From Desulfosarcina sp. BuS5 (lineage in GTDB: Bacteria; Desulfobacterota; Desulfobacteria; Desulfobacterales; BuS5), in NCBI RefSeq assembly GCF_028752835.1, contig NZ_CP087952.1:3656501-3720500 (forward strand): 64,000 bases of DNA, written 5' to 3'. The notes below the pieces were generated by a model. That model was not told the DNA's origin. It made no database searches and saw only the letters and a list, made by a program, of their open reading frames with translations. Below are positions 1-8,358 of the stretch, piece by piece (the first letter of the stretch is position 1; each line of letters opens with the position of its first letter). The position numbers were made by a program, and so were the translations under genes.

Positions 1-300
1 GGCCACTTTGATGGTCTTATCGACTCTGGCAAAGGGAAAAACTGAATTTTTTTTTACAAAATCGACAGGTATCTGCGAAATCAGCCCCCGGTCAATCTCC
101 ACGGTGGAGGTATTGAGCATTTCAGCCCCGCTTTGAACGGCAATAGCCATCTGAAGCTCTTCTTCGCTAATCCAGTCCAGCCTTAACAGGACCTCTCCCA
201 GCATCAGGCCTGTCTTTTTTGCTTCAACAAAGGCCAATTCTATCTGGTCATTGTCTATAAACCCCATTTCGACCAAAATATCTCCGATTCTTTTTTTCAT
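1..300 (-). CDS. PilB/GspE-like secretion ATPase, N-terminal part (gene runs off the window)
   Basis: The reading frame opens with ATG at the high-coordinate end and continues past position 1, so only about 100 residues are visible. They match the MshEN/GspE N-terminal domain pattern: a start like MKKRIGDILVEMGF, then a GLMLGEVLLRL stretch, then a second half reading IDRGLISQIPVDFV. In this family the domain precedes the hexameric ATPase that powers type II secretion or type IV pilus assembly in the inner membrane. Its ATG overlaps the stop of the TPR gene by the ATGA pattern, indicating translational coupling. The ATPase core is outside the window, so pilus versus secretion role cannot be decided from this fragment alone. 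Confidence 0.8.
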   Translation of the reverse strand, partial: MKKRIGDILVEMGFIDNDQIELAFVEAKKTGLMLGEVLLRLDWISEEELQMAIAVQSGAEMLNTSTVEIDRGLISQIPVDFVKKNSVFPFARVDKTIKVA

Positions 301-1403
301 TTTGCCTTTTTATTTCCGGTAATTTTCAGGCCGGCATATTCGCGCGGCTTCATAAATCTCTTAATCAAGCCTACCTGTTTTTTAACGGCTTTTTGTTCCT
401 CATCCGAGAGTAAATCAGCGCCTCCCAAACAGGCTGAATAGTATTTTACCGCCTCGGGATAGATCTTCTGCTTATCAAATAAAATTGCCATGTTAAAAAG
501 TAAAAGAGAATTTTTCGGAACAAGCTGCTCTGCCTTGCGGTACCACTTTAAGGCTTGATCCGGTTCATTAAGCCGGCTGAAAGCCAACCCGCGATAAAGA
601 AATATTTCGAATCGCGGGATTTTTATCAGCGCTTCCGCTTCGTCCAGGCAGACAAGGGCTTTATTGAACCGACCCAGTTTGATCTGCGCAACCGCAATGT
701 TTATCAATCCATCACAAGATCCGGTTTCCAGGGTTTTAAGCTTGTCAAGATATATGATTGCGTTTGAAAACTCGGAAATTTTTATATAGCATGCTCCTAT
801 ATTTAACAGCGCATCCCGGCGCTCAGGATTATTTTTCAAAACTTCCCTGTACATCCGGATTGCCTGATTGAACCTGTTTGCTTTTTGATATGTTAAGGCT
901 TTTTTATAAAAAATTTCCTCTGATCTTACCTTTTTTTCATAATTTTCTTTTTGTTTATTTTTTTTGGAGGAAAATTTTTTTTTTGCTAAAAGTTTATTGC
1001 TTGTGTCTTTCTTTTTTACAGGCAAATCAATTTTGGCAATAACTTCCGGCTCAGAAATAACCTTTTCAGCTTGTGATTCTTTTTTTTCAGGCGCGCTTGA
1101 AAAACCGCTTTTTTTCCTGGACGCTATTTCACAGGTTAAAACAGGTTCGACCTTTTCCGGCGTATGTTTTGCCGCATTAAAAAAATTACCAGGCTTTTGT
1201 TCCATGCCGTCGGAATCGGAACAGAAAAAAACCTGCCGGCAGATAAAAAGCGCTAAAAAAAATGCGACCCCGCCACAGGCTGAAAGCTTTAACCAGGTTT
1301 TTATTTTTGACGCGCCGTTTATTTTTAATTCCGGCGCATCGAGTGGTTCCTTTTTTTTACGCCCGGCATTATTTTTTCTCAAGGCATCGTTTAACAGGCT
1401 CAT
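297..1403 (-). CDS. TPR protein with one transmembrane segment, MshN-like
   Basis: I chose the ATG that gives MSLLNDALRK because GGAG lies six bases upstream; an upstream Met is four codons earlier. The first 40 residues are basic, followed by a hydrophobic segment at about 42-58 and then a long Lys/Glu-rich linker. From about residue 165 to 340 there are consecutive tetratricopeptide repeats with repeated AL, YREVL, NIG and FNMAIL patterns. The same architecture (MSLL-type start, one membrane anchor, periplasmic TPRs) is found in MshN and in GspB-like proteins. Its position between an ExeA/MshM-type ATPase and a PilB/GspE-type ATPase mirrors the mshM-mshN-mshE order. It probably acts as a periplasmic scaffold in pilus or pseudopilus assembly; the exact partner is unknown. 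Confidence 0.7.
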   Translation of the reverse strand: MSLLNDALRKNNAGRKKKEPLDAPELKINGASKIKTWLKLSACGGVAFFLALFICRQVFFCSDSDGMEQKPGNFFNAAKHTPEKVEPVLTCEIASRKKSGFSSAPEKKESQAEKVISEPEVIAKIDLPVKKKDTSNKLLAKKKFSSKKNKQKENYEKKVRSEEIFYKKALTYQKANRFNQAIRMYREVLKNNPERRDALLNIGACYIKISEFSNAIIYLDKLKTLETGSCDGLINIAVAQIKLGRFNKALVCLDEAEALIKIPRFEIFLYRGLAFSRLNEPDQALKWYRKAEQLVPKNSLLLFNMAILFDKQKIYPEAVKYYSACLGGADLLSDEEQKAVKKQVGLIKRFMKPREYAGLKITGNKKAK

Positions 1404-1429
1404 CCTCAGCTCCATTTTTTCGCAAAAAA

Positions 1430-2827
1430 TTAATAGATTACTCCTTGATAGTTTAGCGATTTTAATCTTGTTTGCGCTAAACGGGCTTGATCAATATCTT
1501 TAAAATAACCGATTCGGATTCTGTGCCGGACGCCTTTGCCCGGAACCTCTTTTTTTTGAGTAAAGGCCTGAAAACCTTTATTTTGAAGTTCTGCAACCAT
1601 TCTATCCGCAGCTTTTGATTTTTTTAAAGAGGCTACCTGTATAACCCAGTTCTTTTCACCTTCAACCTGTTTAACTGCAGTTATCTGATTTTGAAATTTT
1701 TTAGCCCCATCAGTTTTACTATAAATATTTTTCCCATTCTGGTCCGGTATTTTATAAAATCCGGTTTTTGTATTATCAGCAACGTGTTGATTTTTTATTA
1801 CCCATGACGCTATCTCTTGTTTTGTCAAAGCCTTGACGGATAAAATAGTAGAGGGAATAATATCCCGCCAGCAAAGCGCCATCGGTAAAATAATCAGAAA
1901 GAGCAAAACCGGCCAATACTTTACCATATTCCATGAGGAGGCTCGCAATCCAGCGCTTTTAAAAAAATTATTTTTAAAAACAGGACTAAAAAGTTCTTTT
2001 TCTGCTTTTTTTACATGACTTCGGTCGATCACATAGTCGTTTGTTATATAACCTGCGGTTAAAGCATAATCACAAAGCTTGTTGATTAATCTTGGTATCC
2101 CCCTTGATAATCGAAATATCAGCTTAAGCGCTTTGCCCGTAAAGCAGATGCGGCCATTATCTCCTGAGATATAAAGCCGGTGCCGGATATATCCTTCGAT
2201 TTCGTTTTTTGACAAAACATCAAGACGGCAGTCGATCGAAATCCTTTGCCGAAGCTGCCTTAATTCTCTGCGGGAAATATTTTCCGCCAGTTCAGGCTGG
2301 CCTGCAAGCACTATCTGAAGCAGCTTTTTCTTGTCAGTTTCAAGGTTAGATAGAAGCCTGAGATCTTCGAGAGCATCAAACGGCATTGCCTGTGCATCAT
2401 CAATAATAACGACTACAGGAATGTTATCTGCAACTTTAATTAAAAACCGGTTTAAACAATCTATCAACTCCTTTTTTGATGCATTCTTGCGATGGGTAAC
2501 TTTCAAATCATGCAGAATGCCGGAAATAAGCTCTTTTCCTGAAACAGCAGGATTAATAATCAATACTGTCCTGGCTCTGTTTTCGAGTCTGTCCAGGATA
2601 GATCTGCAAATAGTCGTTTTCCCTGTTCCCACTTCTCCCACCAGCAGGATAAATCCGAACCAATTTTCTATACCGTATATAATTCTGTCGAGAACGCTCT
2701 GGTGGGTACCTGAAGCAAACAGGAATTCCGGATCCGGAGTTATGGAAAACGGCGCTTCCCGAAGGCCGTAATAATCAAGATAAACCACCTTTGCTTCGGT
2801 TTTATGCATTGTAATATCTATGAACAA
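1430..2827 (-). CDS. ExeA/MshM-type AAA ATPase with C-terminal SPOR domain
   Basis: The 465-residue protein begins with the YYGLREAPFSITPDP signature of the ExeA/GspA-MshM family. A Walker A motif GEVGTGKTT lies near residue 64 and a Walker B-like VVVIIDDAQ near 138, followed by LRLLSNLE and an arginine-containing RQRI segment. A single hydrophobic segment near residue 310-327 anchors it, and the last 70 residues form a SPOR-like peptidoglycan-binding repeat (WVIQVASLKK, then RIRIGYF). In this family the ATPase and wall-binding module help insert a secretin or pilus machine through peptidoglycan. It is the first of three genes read in the same direction, 27 bases ahead of the TPR gene. A second ATG lies seven codons in and could be the true start. 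Confidence 0.8.
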   Translation of the reverse strand: MFIDITMHKTEAKVVYLDYYGLREAPFSITPDPEFLFASGTHQSVLDRIIYGIENWFGFILLVGEVGTGKTTICRSILDRLENRARTVLIINPAVSGKELISGILHDLKVTHRKNASKKELIDCLNRFLIKVADNIPVVVIIDDAQAMPFDALEDLRLLSNLETDKKKLLQIVLAGQPELAENISRRELRQLRQRISIDCRLDVLSKNEIEGYIRHRLYISGDNGRICFTGKALKLIFRLSRGIPRLINKLCDYALTAGYITNDYVIDRSHVKKAEKELFSPVFKNNFFKSAGLRASSWNMVKYWPVLLFLIILPMALCWRDIIPSTILSVKALTKQEIASWVIKNQHVADNTKTGFYKIPDQNGKNIYSKTDGAKKFQNQITAVKQVEGEKNWVIQVASLKKSKAADRMVAELQNKGFQAFTQKKEVPGKGVRHRIRIGYFKDIDQARLAQTRLKSLNYQGVIY

Positions 2828-2903
2828 ATATGATCCTGCTATCGGCTGCCGGCTATATTATAAAGTTCCTGGTAAGATTACTGCATTTAATGTGCCAAGG
2901 TGT

Positions 2904-2958
2904 AGGGGCAGAATCCATTTCTGCCCCTGTATCATTTTTGGCGGATATGAAATCCGCC
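2904..2958. repeat. Two adjacent intergenic hairpins
   Basis: The first hairpin has perfect 10-base arms (AGGGGCAGAA and its complement) around a five-base loop. The second has seven-base arms (GGCGGAT and its complement). They lie just upstream of the MshM-like gene and just before the decayed region. They look like REP/palindrome debris; there is no U-tract, so I do not call a terminator. Confidence 0.5.
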
Positions 2959-3049
2959 CCTGCCTTGAGTGAATGTCAATTTTTTGACTGAATCTTATAA
3001 GGCTTAAGATATTCCTAACCGTTCACGGTTATCAGTTTACGGTTAACAG

Positions 3050-3813
3050 TTGAAAAAGATATCGAAATTAAAAGGAGAAAAGCACTTCTATCGATATTTG
3101 AAATTTGGCGGGCTCCCTGAAATCCTGACCATTCAAAGTGACACGGCCTGTTTTTCCTATATTGAAGGCATTATCAGTAAAGTTATTCTGGATGATATTA
3201 TTAAGCGGTTTAACATAAAGCATTCAATGGTTTTGGAAAGGATCTTTTTTATCTGCTTTCAGCGGCAGGGAACATCGTATCCTTTTAAAAGATATCCAAC
3301 TATCTAAAACAAGTGGGCACCAGTATTAAGCAGGAAACCGTCATAAAGTATGTGCAGTACATGCTGAAATCATTTGCGATTTACGAAACAAACAAGTTCG
3401 ACTGGAAATCAGGAAAATTGTTTGGCACGACCCGGAAGTATTATGCGGTTGATACAGGTCTGATCAATGTGTATCCTCCTTCCGTGAGTAATGTTTCAAA
3501 ATAGCTTGAAAATGTTGTATTTTTCAAGCTCAAAAGAGATCGTAAAACTATTTGTTTCGGAGCTCTTTCTTCAGGAAAGGAAATAGATTTTATTGCGCGC
3601 TCCAAAGACGGTAATTTCGATAAGTATCAAGTTACGAAAACCCTTCATGACGATAATTATGAAAGGGAAATGTCTTCGTTCCTCTTGCAGAATACGAACC
3701 TTGATGCCGGAGACAACACACTTTTAATGCTTGATGGGAATGATCGGGAAATCCGATACAGGAATGTAAGGGTATTCCAAAGGGACATCCCTGCATGGCT
3801 CCTGGGCTTGTAA
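3050..3813 (+). pseudogene. Remnant of a DUF4143-type AAA ATPase
   Basis: Three consecutive pieces belong together. The first contains the F/Y-YLKFGGLPEIL motif typical of the middle of DUF4143 proteins. The second, in another frame, carries TVIKYVQYMLKSF and KYYAVDTGLIN. The third, after an in-frame TAG at 3502, continues as LENVVFFKL through GKEIDFIARS to a final IPAWLLGL. Family members are about 400-residue ATPases, often in toxin-antitoxin-like or mobile contexts. The N-terminal Walker motifs are missing, there is a frameshift near 3307 and an internal stop, so the gene is dead. It sits at the edge of a region full of other remnants. Confidence 0.75.
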
Positions 3814-4250
3814 CATTCGAACGGCGCTGTTCAAAATTTGCATAAAGATTGCTTGCAATTATCTGCAGCGCTTACAATTTATCCGCATTCCTGACGCTAT
3901 GAGGGAAAAATTGGAGACATCAAATAATCATCAAGTAGAAAGCGCAGAAGAAACTGCTGGAGCTTTAATTGAAAAAAAATCAGCGGATGAACTTAACCTT
4001 TTGTCAAATCAAAAGATTTGACCCCTGCCCCCCATAAACGGGTTATATTTTATGGCATAGTGTCTCAAACCCTTTTTTACAAAACTATTCCGACATAGAC
4101 ACCGGAATAGTCGCAAGCCCTGATTCCGGGATGTAACTCCCTGGGATTTTACCTTGTTCCGACGTGAGCCGGCACCGTATTAGTGGAAGAGCCTCATTTT
4201 AAATAGAAAATTGACTTAGCAGTATCAAAATAATATTATATTTTTATTGA
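3814..4250 (+). other. Intergenic stretch with repeat debris and a 40-codon ORF
   Basis: No recognisable gene. An ATG at 3899 opens a 40-codon frame, rich in Glu and Asn, that ends at a TGA at 4019-4021 inside a repeat-like AAATCAAAAGATTTGACC segment. It has no family I recognise and is probably not a gene. The rest is occupied by the first copy of a 65-bp direct repeat and by AT-rich sequence. Confidence 0.4.
4031..4095 (+). repeat. Direct repeat, copy 1
   Basis: This segment reads CCCATAAACGGG, then TTATATTTTATGGC, TAGTGTCTCAA and a CCTTTTTTACAAAA tail. It recurs at 4638-4701 with only a few changes. The CCATAAA and TTTTATGG parts can pair. The two copies bracket the HicAB remnant. Confidence 0.65.
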
Positions 4251-4442
4251 CGGAAGGTAAAACAACTTATCAAAGAACTTGAAAAAGCTGGATTTATTAA
4301 TCGTGGAGGGAAAGGAAGTCACCGGAACTTTGTTCATCCGAAAGTGGCAAAGCCTGTTATTATTTTAGGAAAAATTGGGACTGACGCTTTGCACTACCAA
4401 GAAAAGGATGTTCAAAAGGCAATTGAGGAGTCAAAAAAATGA
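4251..4442 (+). pseudogene. hicA: HicA-type mRNA interferase remnant
   Basis: The frame reads LIKELEKAGF, GGKGSHRNFVHP, ILGKIGTDAL and YQEKDVQKAIEE, which is the HicA double-stranded RNA-binding fold with its catalytic His in the SHRNF segment. HicA toxins are about 60 residues and cleave mRNA; this frame has 63 codons but no ATG, GTG or TTG at the expected start, being preceded by a TGA at 4248. Its stop overlaps the hicB start (ATGA), the normal toxin-antitoxin arrangement. Because the start is missing and the antitoxin is truncated, I call it a remnant. An unusual start codon cannot be excluded. Confidence 0.75.
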
Positions 4443-4549
4443 AAAATTCTGATCGCTATCTAAAAATTGTTGAATGGTCTGAAGAAAATCAATGTTATGT
4501 AGGCTTCTGCCCAAATTTTATCCATCTAATCACACAAAATTCAGCCTGA
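4439..4549 (+). pseudogene. hicB: Truncated HicB antitoxin
   Basis: The ATG overlaps the hicA stop. The first 28 residues, with DRYLKIVEWSEEN and CYVGFCPNFI, match the HicB N-terminal partial RNase H fold that binds and neutralises HicA. The frame stops at residue 36, exactly where a dispersed repeat (GCCTGAAGC...) begins, whereas HicB is normally 70-140 residues with a C-terminal DNA-binding domain. The truncation therefore appears to have been caused by arrival of that repeat. Confidence 0.7.
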
Positions 4550-4590
4550 AGCCATGATGTATAGTTGGGGACGTTATTTCGCCCCCGTTT
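4544..4590 (+). repeat. Dispersed repeat, arm 1 of an inverted pair
   Basis: It begins GCCTGAAGC, includes TGATGTATAGTTGGGGA and ends GTTATTTCG-C-CCCCGTT. The reverse complement of almost the same sequence occurs at 5841-5886, and the second half occurs again at 5996-6018. Arms 1 and 2 enclose about 1.25 kb and each abuts a truncated gene (hicB on the left, an unidentified gene fragment on the right). Confidence 0.65.
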
Positions 4591-4637
4591 CTATTTCTCT
4601 GAAACAAAATAATCCGAAACAATACCCACAAACGGGA

Positions 4638-4701
4638 CCCATAAAAGGGTTATATTTTATGGCGTAGTGTCTCAAGTCCTTTTTTACAAAATTATCCGAC
4701 A
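4638..4701 (+). repeat. Direct repeat, copy 2
   Basis: This is the second copy of the element at 4031-4095, in the same orientation and about 607 bases away. The CCATAAAAGGGTTATATTT core and the TTTTTTACAAAATTATCCGACA tail are shared. No coding content. Confidence 0.65.
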
Positions 4702-4761
4702 ACACCTTATCCTGGTTGAATAAATTTTCAGATTCAGCTCCCCACTCAGATGCATCGTATT

Positions 4762-4887
4762 ATAGATTGTCACATAAATAATTTTACTGCGTTATCGGTC
4801 GTCGGAGTAGGGGGTCAAGATTTTGAACCCCTGCCCCCCCTGGCCTTGTGCCAAATTTTAAAACAGGGTTATTATCTGACAATCTAT
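4762..4887 (+). repeat. 126-bp MITE-like element, copy A
   Basis: The ends are inverted repeats: ATAGATTGTCA at the left and TGACAATCTAT at the right. The middle has a near-palindrome around TCAAGATTTTGAACCCC. The same 124-126 bp unit occurs at 31434-31557 (same orientation) and, inverted, at 61360-61485 and 63798-63923. It encodes nothing, so it fits a non-autonomous miniature transposable element or a large intergenic palindrome. Confidence 0.75.
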
Positions 4888-5444
4888 GTGCTAAGATTCA
4901 AATAGTGTAACGCCTTACCCCCGAATCAATGACAAAATAATGTAACGCCTTGGCTGGATTTTATCCCGCCGCTTATCCATCTGAAATTTAAAAAAGTACC
5001 CAGCTTATTCCGCCGTATTACCCGGCTTTTGAAATTATACTTGCAACGATCAAAATAACATGTTATCTGTCGAAAAAATTCGAAAAAGCTAAATTTACAG
5101 GATTTGCACTTTGTCTTCAATTGGAGACATTTTCTTTTTGTAGCCGCATTAATTACTCCTAAGTATTTTATTTCATTGGATAAATATTAACTGCCTTATG
5201 TTTTTCATTTTAGCGCTCTATGGCTAAAAATGAAATTTTATTTGATCGTTACAATATTTTGCAAATCTTCCTTTTTGCAATATTTTTTTAACCGACTGAT
5301 TTCACAAAAGATAAAGATCCTACCTTAAAAAGGACCTCGAAAAAAAGCGTTACAGTATTTGAATCTTATCATCTATGGCTTAGCTGGAATCAAGGACGAA
5401 GATCGTTACTTTGATGGCCATCTTTGGCTTGGGAGAACATATTT
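4888..5444. other. Intergenic stretch without a recognised gene
   Basis: I see no gene family here on either strand. There is a short inverted pair around CATTTTAGCGCTCTATGGCTAAAAATG near 5208-5234 and another around TTGCAA-A near 5261-5280. The sequence just before the following remnant (KDEDRYFDGHLWLGRTYL in one frame) may be further gene debris. Confidence 0.4.
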
Positions 5445-5837
5445 ATGACAGATCATGTAGACTCCGCACTGTTTGTTTACACTCAGGATACCAAGGATCT
5501 GATCGAGCGACTCCAAAACAATCCTTTTGGTGTAAAAATAACCCCTGTTGCATTTGACACAATGATGCAGGATCCTGAAGGATTGCTTGACGGGGTAGGC
5601 CACGTGGTGGTTTCAGGGGCACTGGATGTCATCAAGACGGTTTTGGGTCTTGCTATGAAATACGACTTCAGCGTCGGCCTGGTTCCCATGCACACAAAAA
5701 AAAGTCTGACAAGAGATTATGCTCTTCCCGGAAAAACTGACGCGGTTATCGATTTAGCGTTGCGATAGGATGCCCAGGTTATGGATCTCATATTGTGCAA
5801 TCAACAACTCCTGCTGTTTAAGGCTGGGGTGTTGTTA
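5445..5837 (+). pseudogene. Truncated unidentified gene, N-terminal part only
   Basis: From ATG at 5445, eight bases after a GGGAGA ribosome site, a 107-codon frame reads DSALFVYTQDTKDLIERL, then HVVVSGALDVIKTVLGLAM and ends at a TAG at 5766. Translation resumes in the same frame after the TAG as DAQVMDLILCNQQLLLFKAG before it meets a dispersed repeat at about 5838. The VVVSG-D-I segment and alternating beta-alpha pattern recall diacylglycerol-kinase-like / NAD-kinase-fold proteins, but I am not certain of the family. The internal stop plus the repeat at the 3' end mark it as a remnant. Confidence 0.45.
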
Positions 5838-5840
5838 AGG

Positions 5841-5886
5841 AACGAGGACGAAATAACTTCCCCAACTATACATCACAGCTTCAGGC
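5841..5886 (-). repeat. Dispersed repeat, arm 2 of an inverted pair
   Basis: Read on the minus strand it is GCCTGAAGCTGTGATGTA, then TAGTTGGGGAAG and TTATTTCGTCCTCGTT, matching 4544-4590 with few changes. It cuts off the preceding gene remnant. Confidence 0.65.
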
Positions 5887-5995
5887 CATCTTTGCCCGAT
5901 ATAAAAGTATAAAAATCTTGAAATAGCTTGCTATTCCTGCAACTTTTATACTTTTAGATCGAACAAACCTAACCTAAATCTGTGCGCCTACTTGT

Positions 5996-6018
5996 GGAAG
6001 TTATTTCGTCCCCGTTCC
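5996..6018 (+). repeat. Third partial copy of the GTTATTTCG repeat
   Basis: GGAAGTTATTTCGTCCCC followed by GTTCC matches the second half of the repeats at 4544 and 5841. The rest of 5887-6056 contains an imperfect inverted pair around TATAAAAGTATAAAAA and nothing I can call a gene. Confidence 0.55.
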
Positions 6019-6252
6019 TAAGTTGCACATTATTCTGGCATTAATTTCCTAATTAATGGCTGAACGAAAACCCCTAATTTCAGGTTTTGCTGGCGATAAT
6101 TTTTAATTTTTTTTTAGCTTCGCTGTTCAAAATTATTAACAGATAAAACCAATTATTGGTTCATCCTGTAATAAAGATAATAAAATCCTATAAAATTGAA
6201 ATATTTCCTAAAATTGGACACACCTATCCATCAAAGTGTTTTTAAGCAAAAA

Positions 6253-7731
6253 TTACGCTGCTTTTTGTATTTTTTGCTTGGCGCGCTGTAATGCTTTTAT
6301 TTCTTTTTGTTGAAGTACATGGTCTATAATTTGAATATTTCGTGCTACTGCAGCTAAGGCGACATATCGTTTAAAACCATGTATTCCATGATCAGGACAA
6401 CGATCAAGACCATGATTTTCCAAAGCATTAATCGAAGACTCAACGGCAGAGTGTTTATGTCTGGCCTTAATAAATTCTTCTGAATTTTCAATCTCTTTAT
6501 TTATTGCGGAAAGCTTTCCTTTTCTGGGAAGGATAACTTTATCGAGTATTGCCGCTAACTTTTTTTGATTATCCTGGCTATGAAAGCCTTTATCAAAACT
6601 GCAGCTTTTAAAATCAGGAAATTTTTTTTGAGTTTCTTCTACCATAATAACAGCAACTTTATCATCGGTTTCATGCTGCATGACACGATGATGGAGAATA
6701 AAGCCATATTGATCTTTGACAATACAAACCTTTAGACCTAATTCCACAGGGACACCGGCCTTGCCTTTACTGATCCATTCAGTATGCTTCTCAAAAATTG
6801 AAAAAACTTTTTCGTGATGAGGAATTGTTTCGCCTTCAATAACTCTCCGGCGAATCTGATCTATTTGCTTGTCGGCATCCGTTATGTATTTTTTTATACT
6901 ATCAATTATAAAAGATGATATTATGCCTGGAAACTGAATTGAATCAATAGTTTGCCTGGTTTTATCAATACATGATTGAACCAATTCAATATATGCCTTG
7001 TGAGCATTTATAATCAATCGTTCTCTTTCAGCCTTTTTGTCGTCATTTTTTGAAGTAGATCTTTTTAATTGCTGAGCTTTCCTGAAAAGGATTTTTATTT
7101 TGCGAAGGTTGCTTTTGCCTTGTCTCCAATCAGAAATATTTAATTTGTCACAAAGGCACATAATCAAGATGATTACTTTCCGAGCTGCATCAAAAAGCAG
7201 ATTAATATCTGTAGGATAATGAACATTTGTTTCTAAAACAAAAGAATCGCAGCTTCCTTTCAAAGTTTCTTCAGATTTTTTTCCGACAATTTTATAACCA
7301 TGACCAAGAACAATTACATTAATTTTATCAAGGACTTCTGGAGTAAACATGGAAATATTGTCTTTTAATGTTTGTAAAGCATATTTGTAATCCGCATTCA
7401 TTTTCCCATGCCCAAGCATTTGACGCAATTTGCCGTGGTTATTGGCCATTTCAAGAAGTTTGTCATAATCCCAATTGCAATTTAATCTTAATGTCCCAAG
7501 CACAAATATTTTCCATAAATCCATACCCTTGCGCCCATTCTTTGGATTAACGTTTTCAGGAATAATTCCTTTTAAGGCATCAAAAACCTGATCCCTGATT
7601 TCACGGTTACACCAGATAGATTGCAAGCCCCGAAGAAGTTTTGGAATTTCATCCCGTGAATGTGGATCAAACTGAATATTAGCAATAGCCGTCTCTCCAA
7701 ATTTTATTTGCATATCGATAACTTTTCGCAT
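6253..7731 (-). CDS. ISNCY-family (IS1202-like) transposase
   Basis: The 492-residue protein has the features of the large ISNCY/IS1202 transposases: an N-terminal GRKGMDLWKIFVLGTLR segment near residue 66, a long Lys-rich helical middle, and a C-terminal catalytic half with SCSFDKGFHS (acidic residue) and KHSAVESSINALENHGLDR (candidate catalytic Glu) near residues 430-450. It is full length with no internal stops, so the element may still be active. A perfect 16-bp palindrome lies upstream within the element and may limit read-through into the gene. The subgroup is from memory of the family pattern. Confidence 0.8.
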   Translation of the reverse strand: MRKVIDMQIKFGETAIANIQFDPHSRDEIPKLLRGLQSIWCNREIRDQVFDALKGIIPENVNPKNGRKGMDLWKIFVLGTLRLNCNWDYDKLLEMANNHGKLRQMLGHGKMNADYKYALQTLKDNISMFTPEVLDKINVIVLGHGYKIVGKKSEETLKGSCDSFVLETNVHYPTDINLLFDAARKVIILIMCLCDKLNISDWRQGKSNLRKIKILFRKAQQLKRSTSKNDDKKAERERLIINAHKAYIELVQSCIDKTRQTIDSIQFPGIISSFIIDSIKKYITDADKQIDQIRRRVIEGETIPHHEKVFSIFEKHTEWISKGKAGVPVELGLKVCIVKDQYGFILHHRVMQHETDDKVAVIMVEETQKKFPDFKSCSFDKGFHSQDNQKKLAAILDKVILPRKGKLSAINKEIENSEEFIKARHKHSAVESSINALENHGLDRCPDHGIHGFKRYVALAAVARNIQIIDHVLQQKEIKALQRAKQKIQKAA

Positions 7732-7802
7732 ATATTTCCACCGAAATTTTACTTTTTTTTATGACCTGTTAAAAGAAAGCAATGTTCAAACATTAAGAAC
7801 AT

Positions 7803-7837
7803 CAGTTATGATATCAATTAGATTGATATCATAACTG
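7803..7837. repeat. Perfect 16-bp inverted repeat inside the IS
   Basis: CAGTTATGATATCAAT and its exact complement surround a three-base spacer. It lies about 70 bases upstream of the transposase start, inside the element. It could block transcription entering from outside, or hide the ribosome site in read-through transcripts, as described for other IS elements. Confidence 0.6.
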
Positions 7838-7952
7838 AAGAAAAAAGTAAAATATTTTTTAGAAGTAAAAAGTAATTTTATGCGAAAACTTCGTTGACCA
7901 TTAAATAGCTAAGTGATTGTTTTTTCGTGATAAAAATATTTTCGTTCAGACA

Positions 7953-8358
7953 CTAATTAAATTGACCAGACTTAGATTTTTCCATTTTATTTGAGATAAA
8001 TTTTGTTACATTTTTTACTGTTTTTAAAACTTTTTAAAAGACACACGCTCCCCCTTCCAAGGGGTAGGGGAAAGAGTCATAGATTTTGGAATTCTCACAC
8101 TAATTGATATATTTAGGTTCAATTAAGCTTACATAATAATGCACTTTGCAGCAAAAACGAACGGCATGCCAAAATATATTAAGCTTTTTTTTCTTTCATC
8201 AGAGAATTCGGGGTTGAATTACTTCAAATTATGAGCCAAATAAAATGAAAAATTTTCAAACTGGTCAAATTAATTTGAAAATTTTCCCCTTTTTCTGTTC
8301 AATTTATCGTGGAACTTAACAGCGGGGATTACGATTTCTTCTATCGTGAAAAAGATTA
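7953..8358. other. AT-rich spacer between the IS and the CRISPR array
   Basis: No gene seen. A small GC-rich hairpin (CCCCTTCCAAGGGG) sits near 8051. The last bases before the first repeat, ending in AAAAAGATTA, show no repeat-like degeneration. By my orientation this is the trailer side of the array. Confidence 0.5.

Larger units (their letters stand above)
6057..7952 (-). mobile_element. Complete ISNCY-type insertion sequence, 1,896 bp
   Basis: The ends are TG-G/T-CTGAACGAAAA at the low side and its inverted counterpart at the high side. Both are flanked by the 8-bp direct repeat CTAATTAA (6049-6056 and 7953-7960), which I read as the target duplication. The single transposase gene fills most of the element. 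The exact duplication suggests it has not rearranged since insertion. It lies about 400 bp from the leader-distal end of the CRISPR array and interrupts no recognisable gene. Confidence 0.8.

Noticed and set aside
4926-5120. Cysteine-rich 64-codon frame on the minus strand
   Set aside because: No family resemblance, no ribosome site and it lies in repeat-laden decayed DNA.
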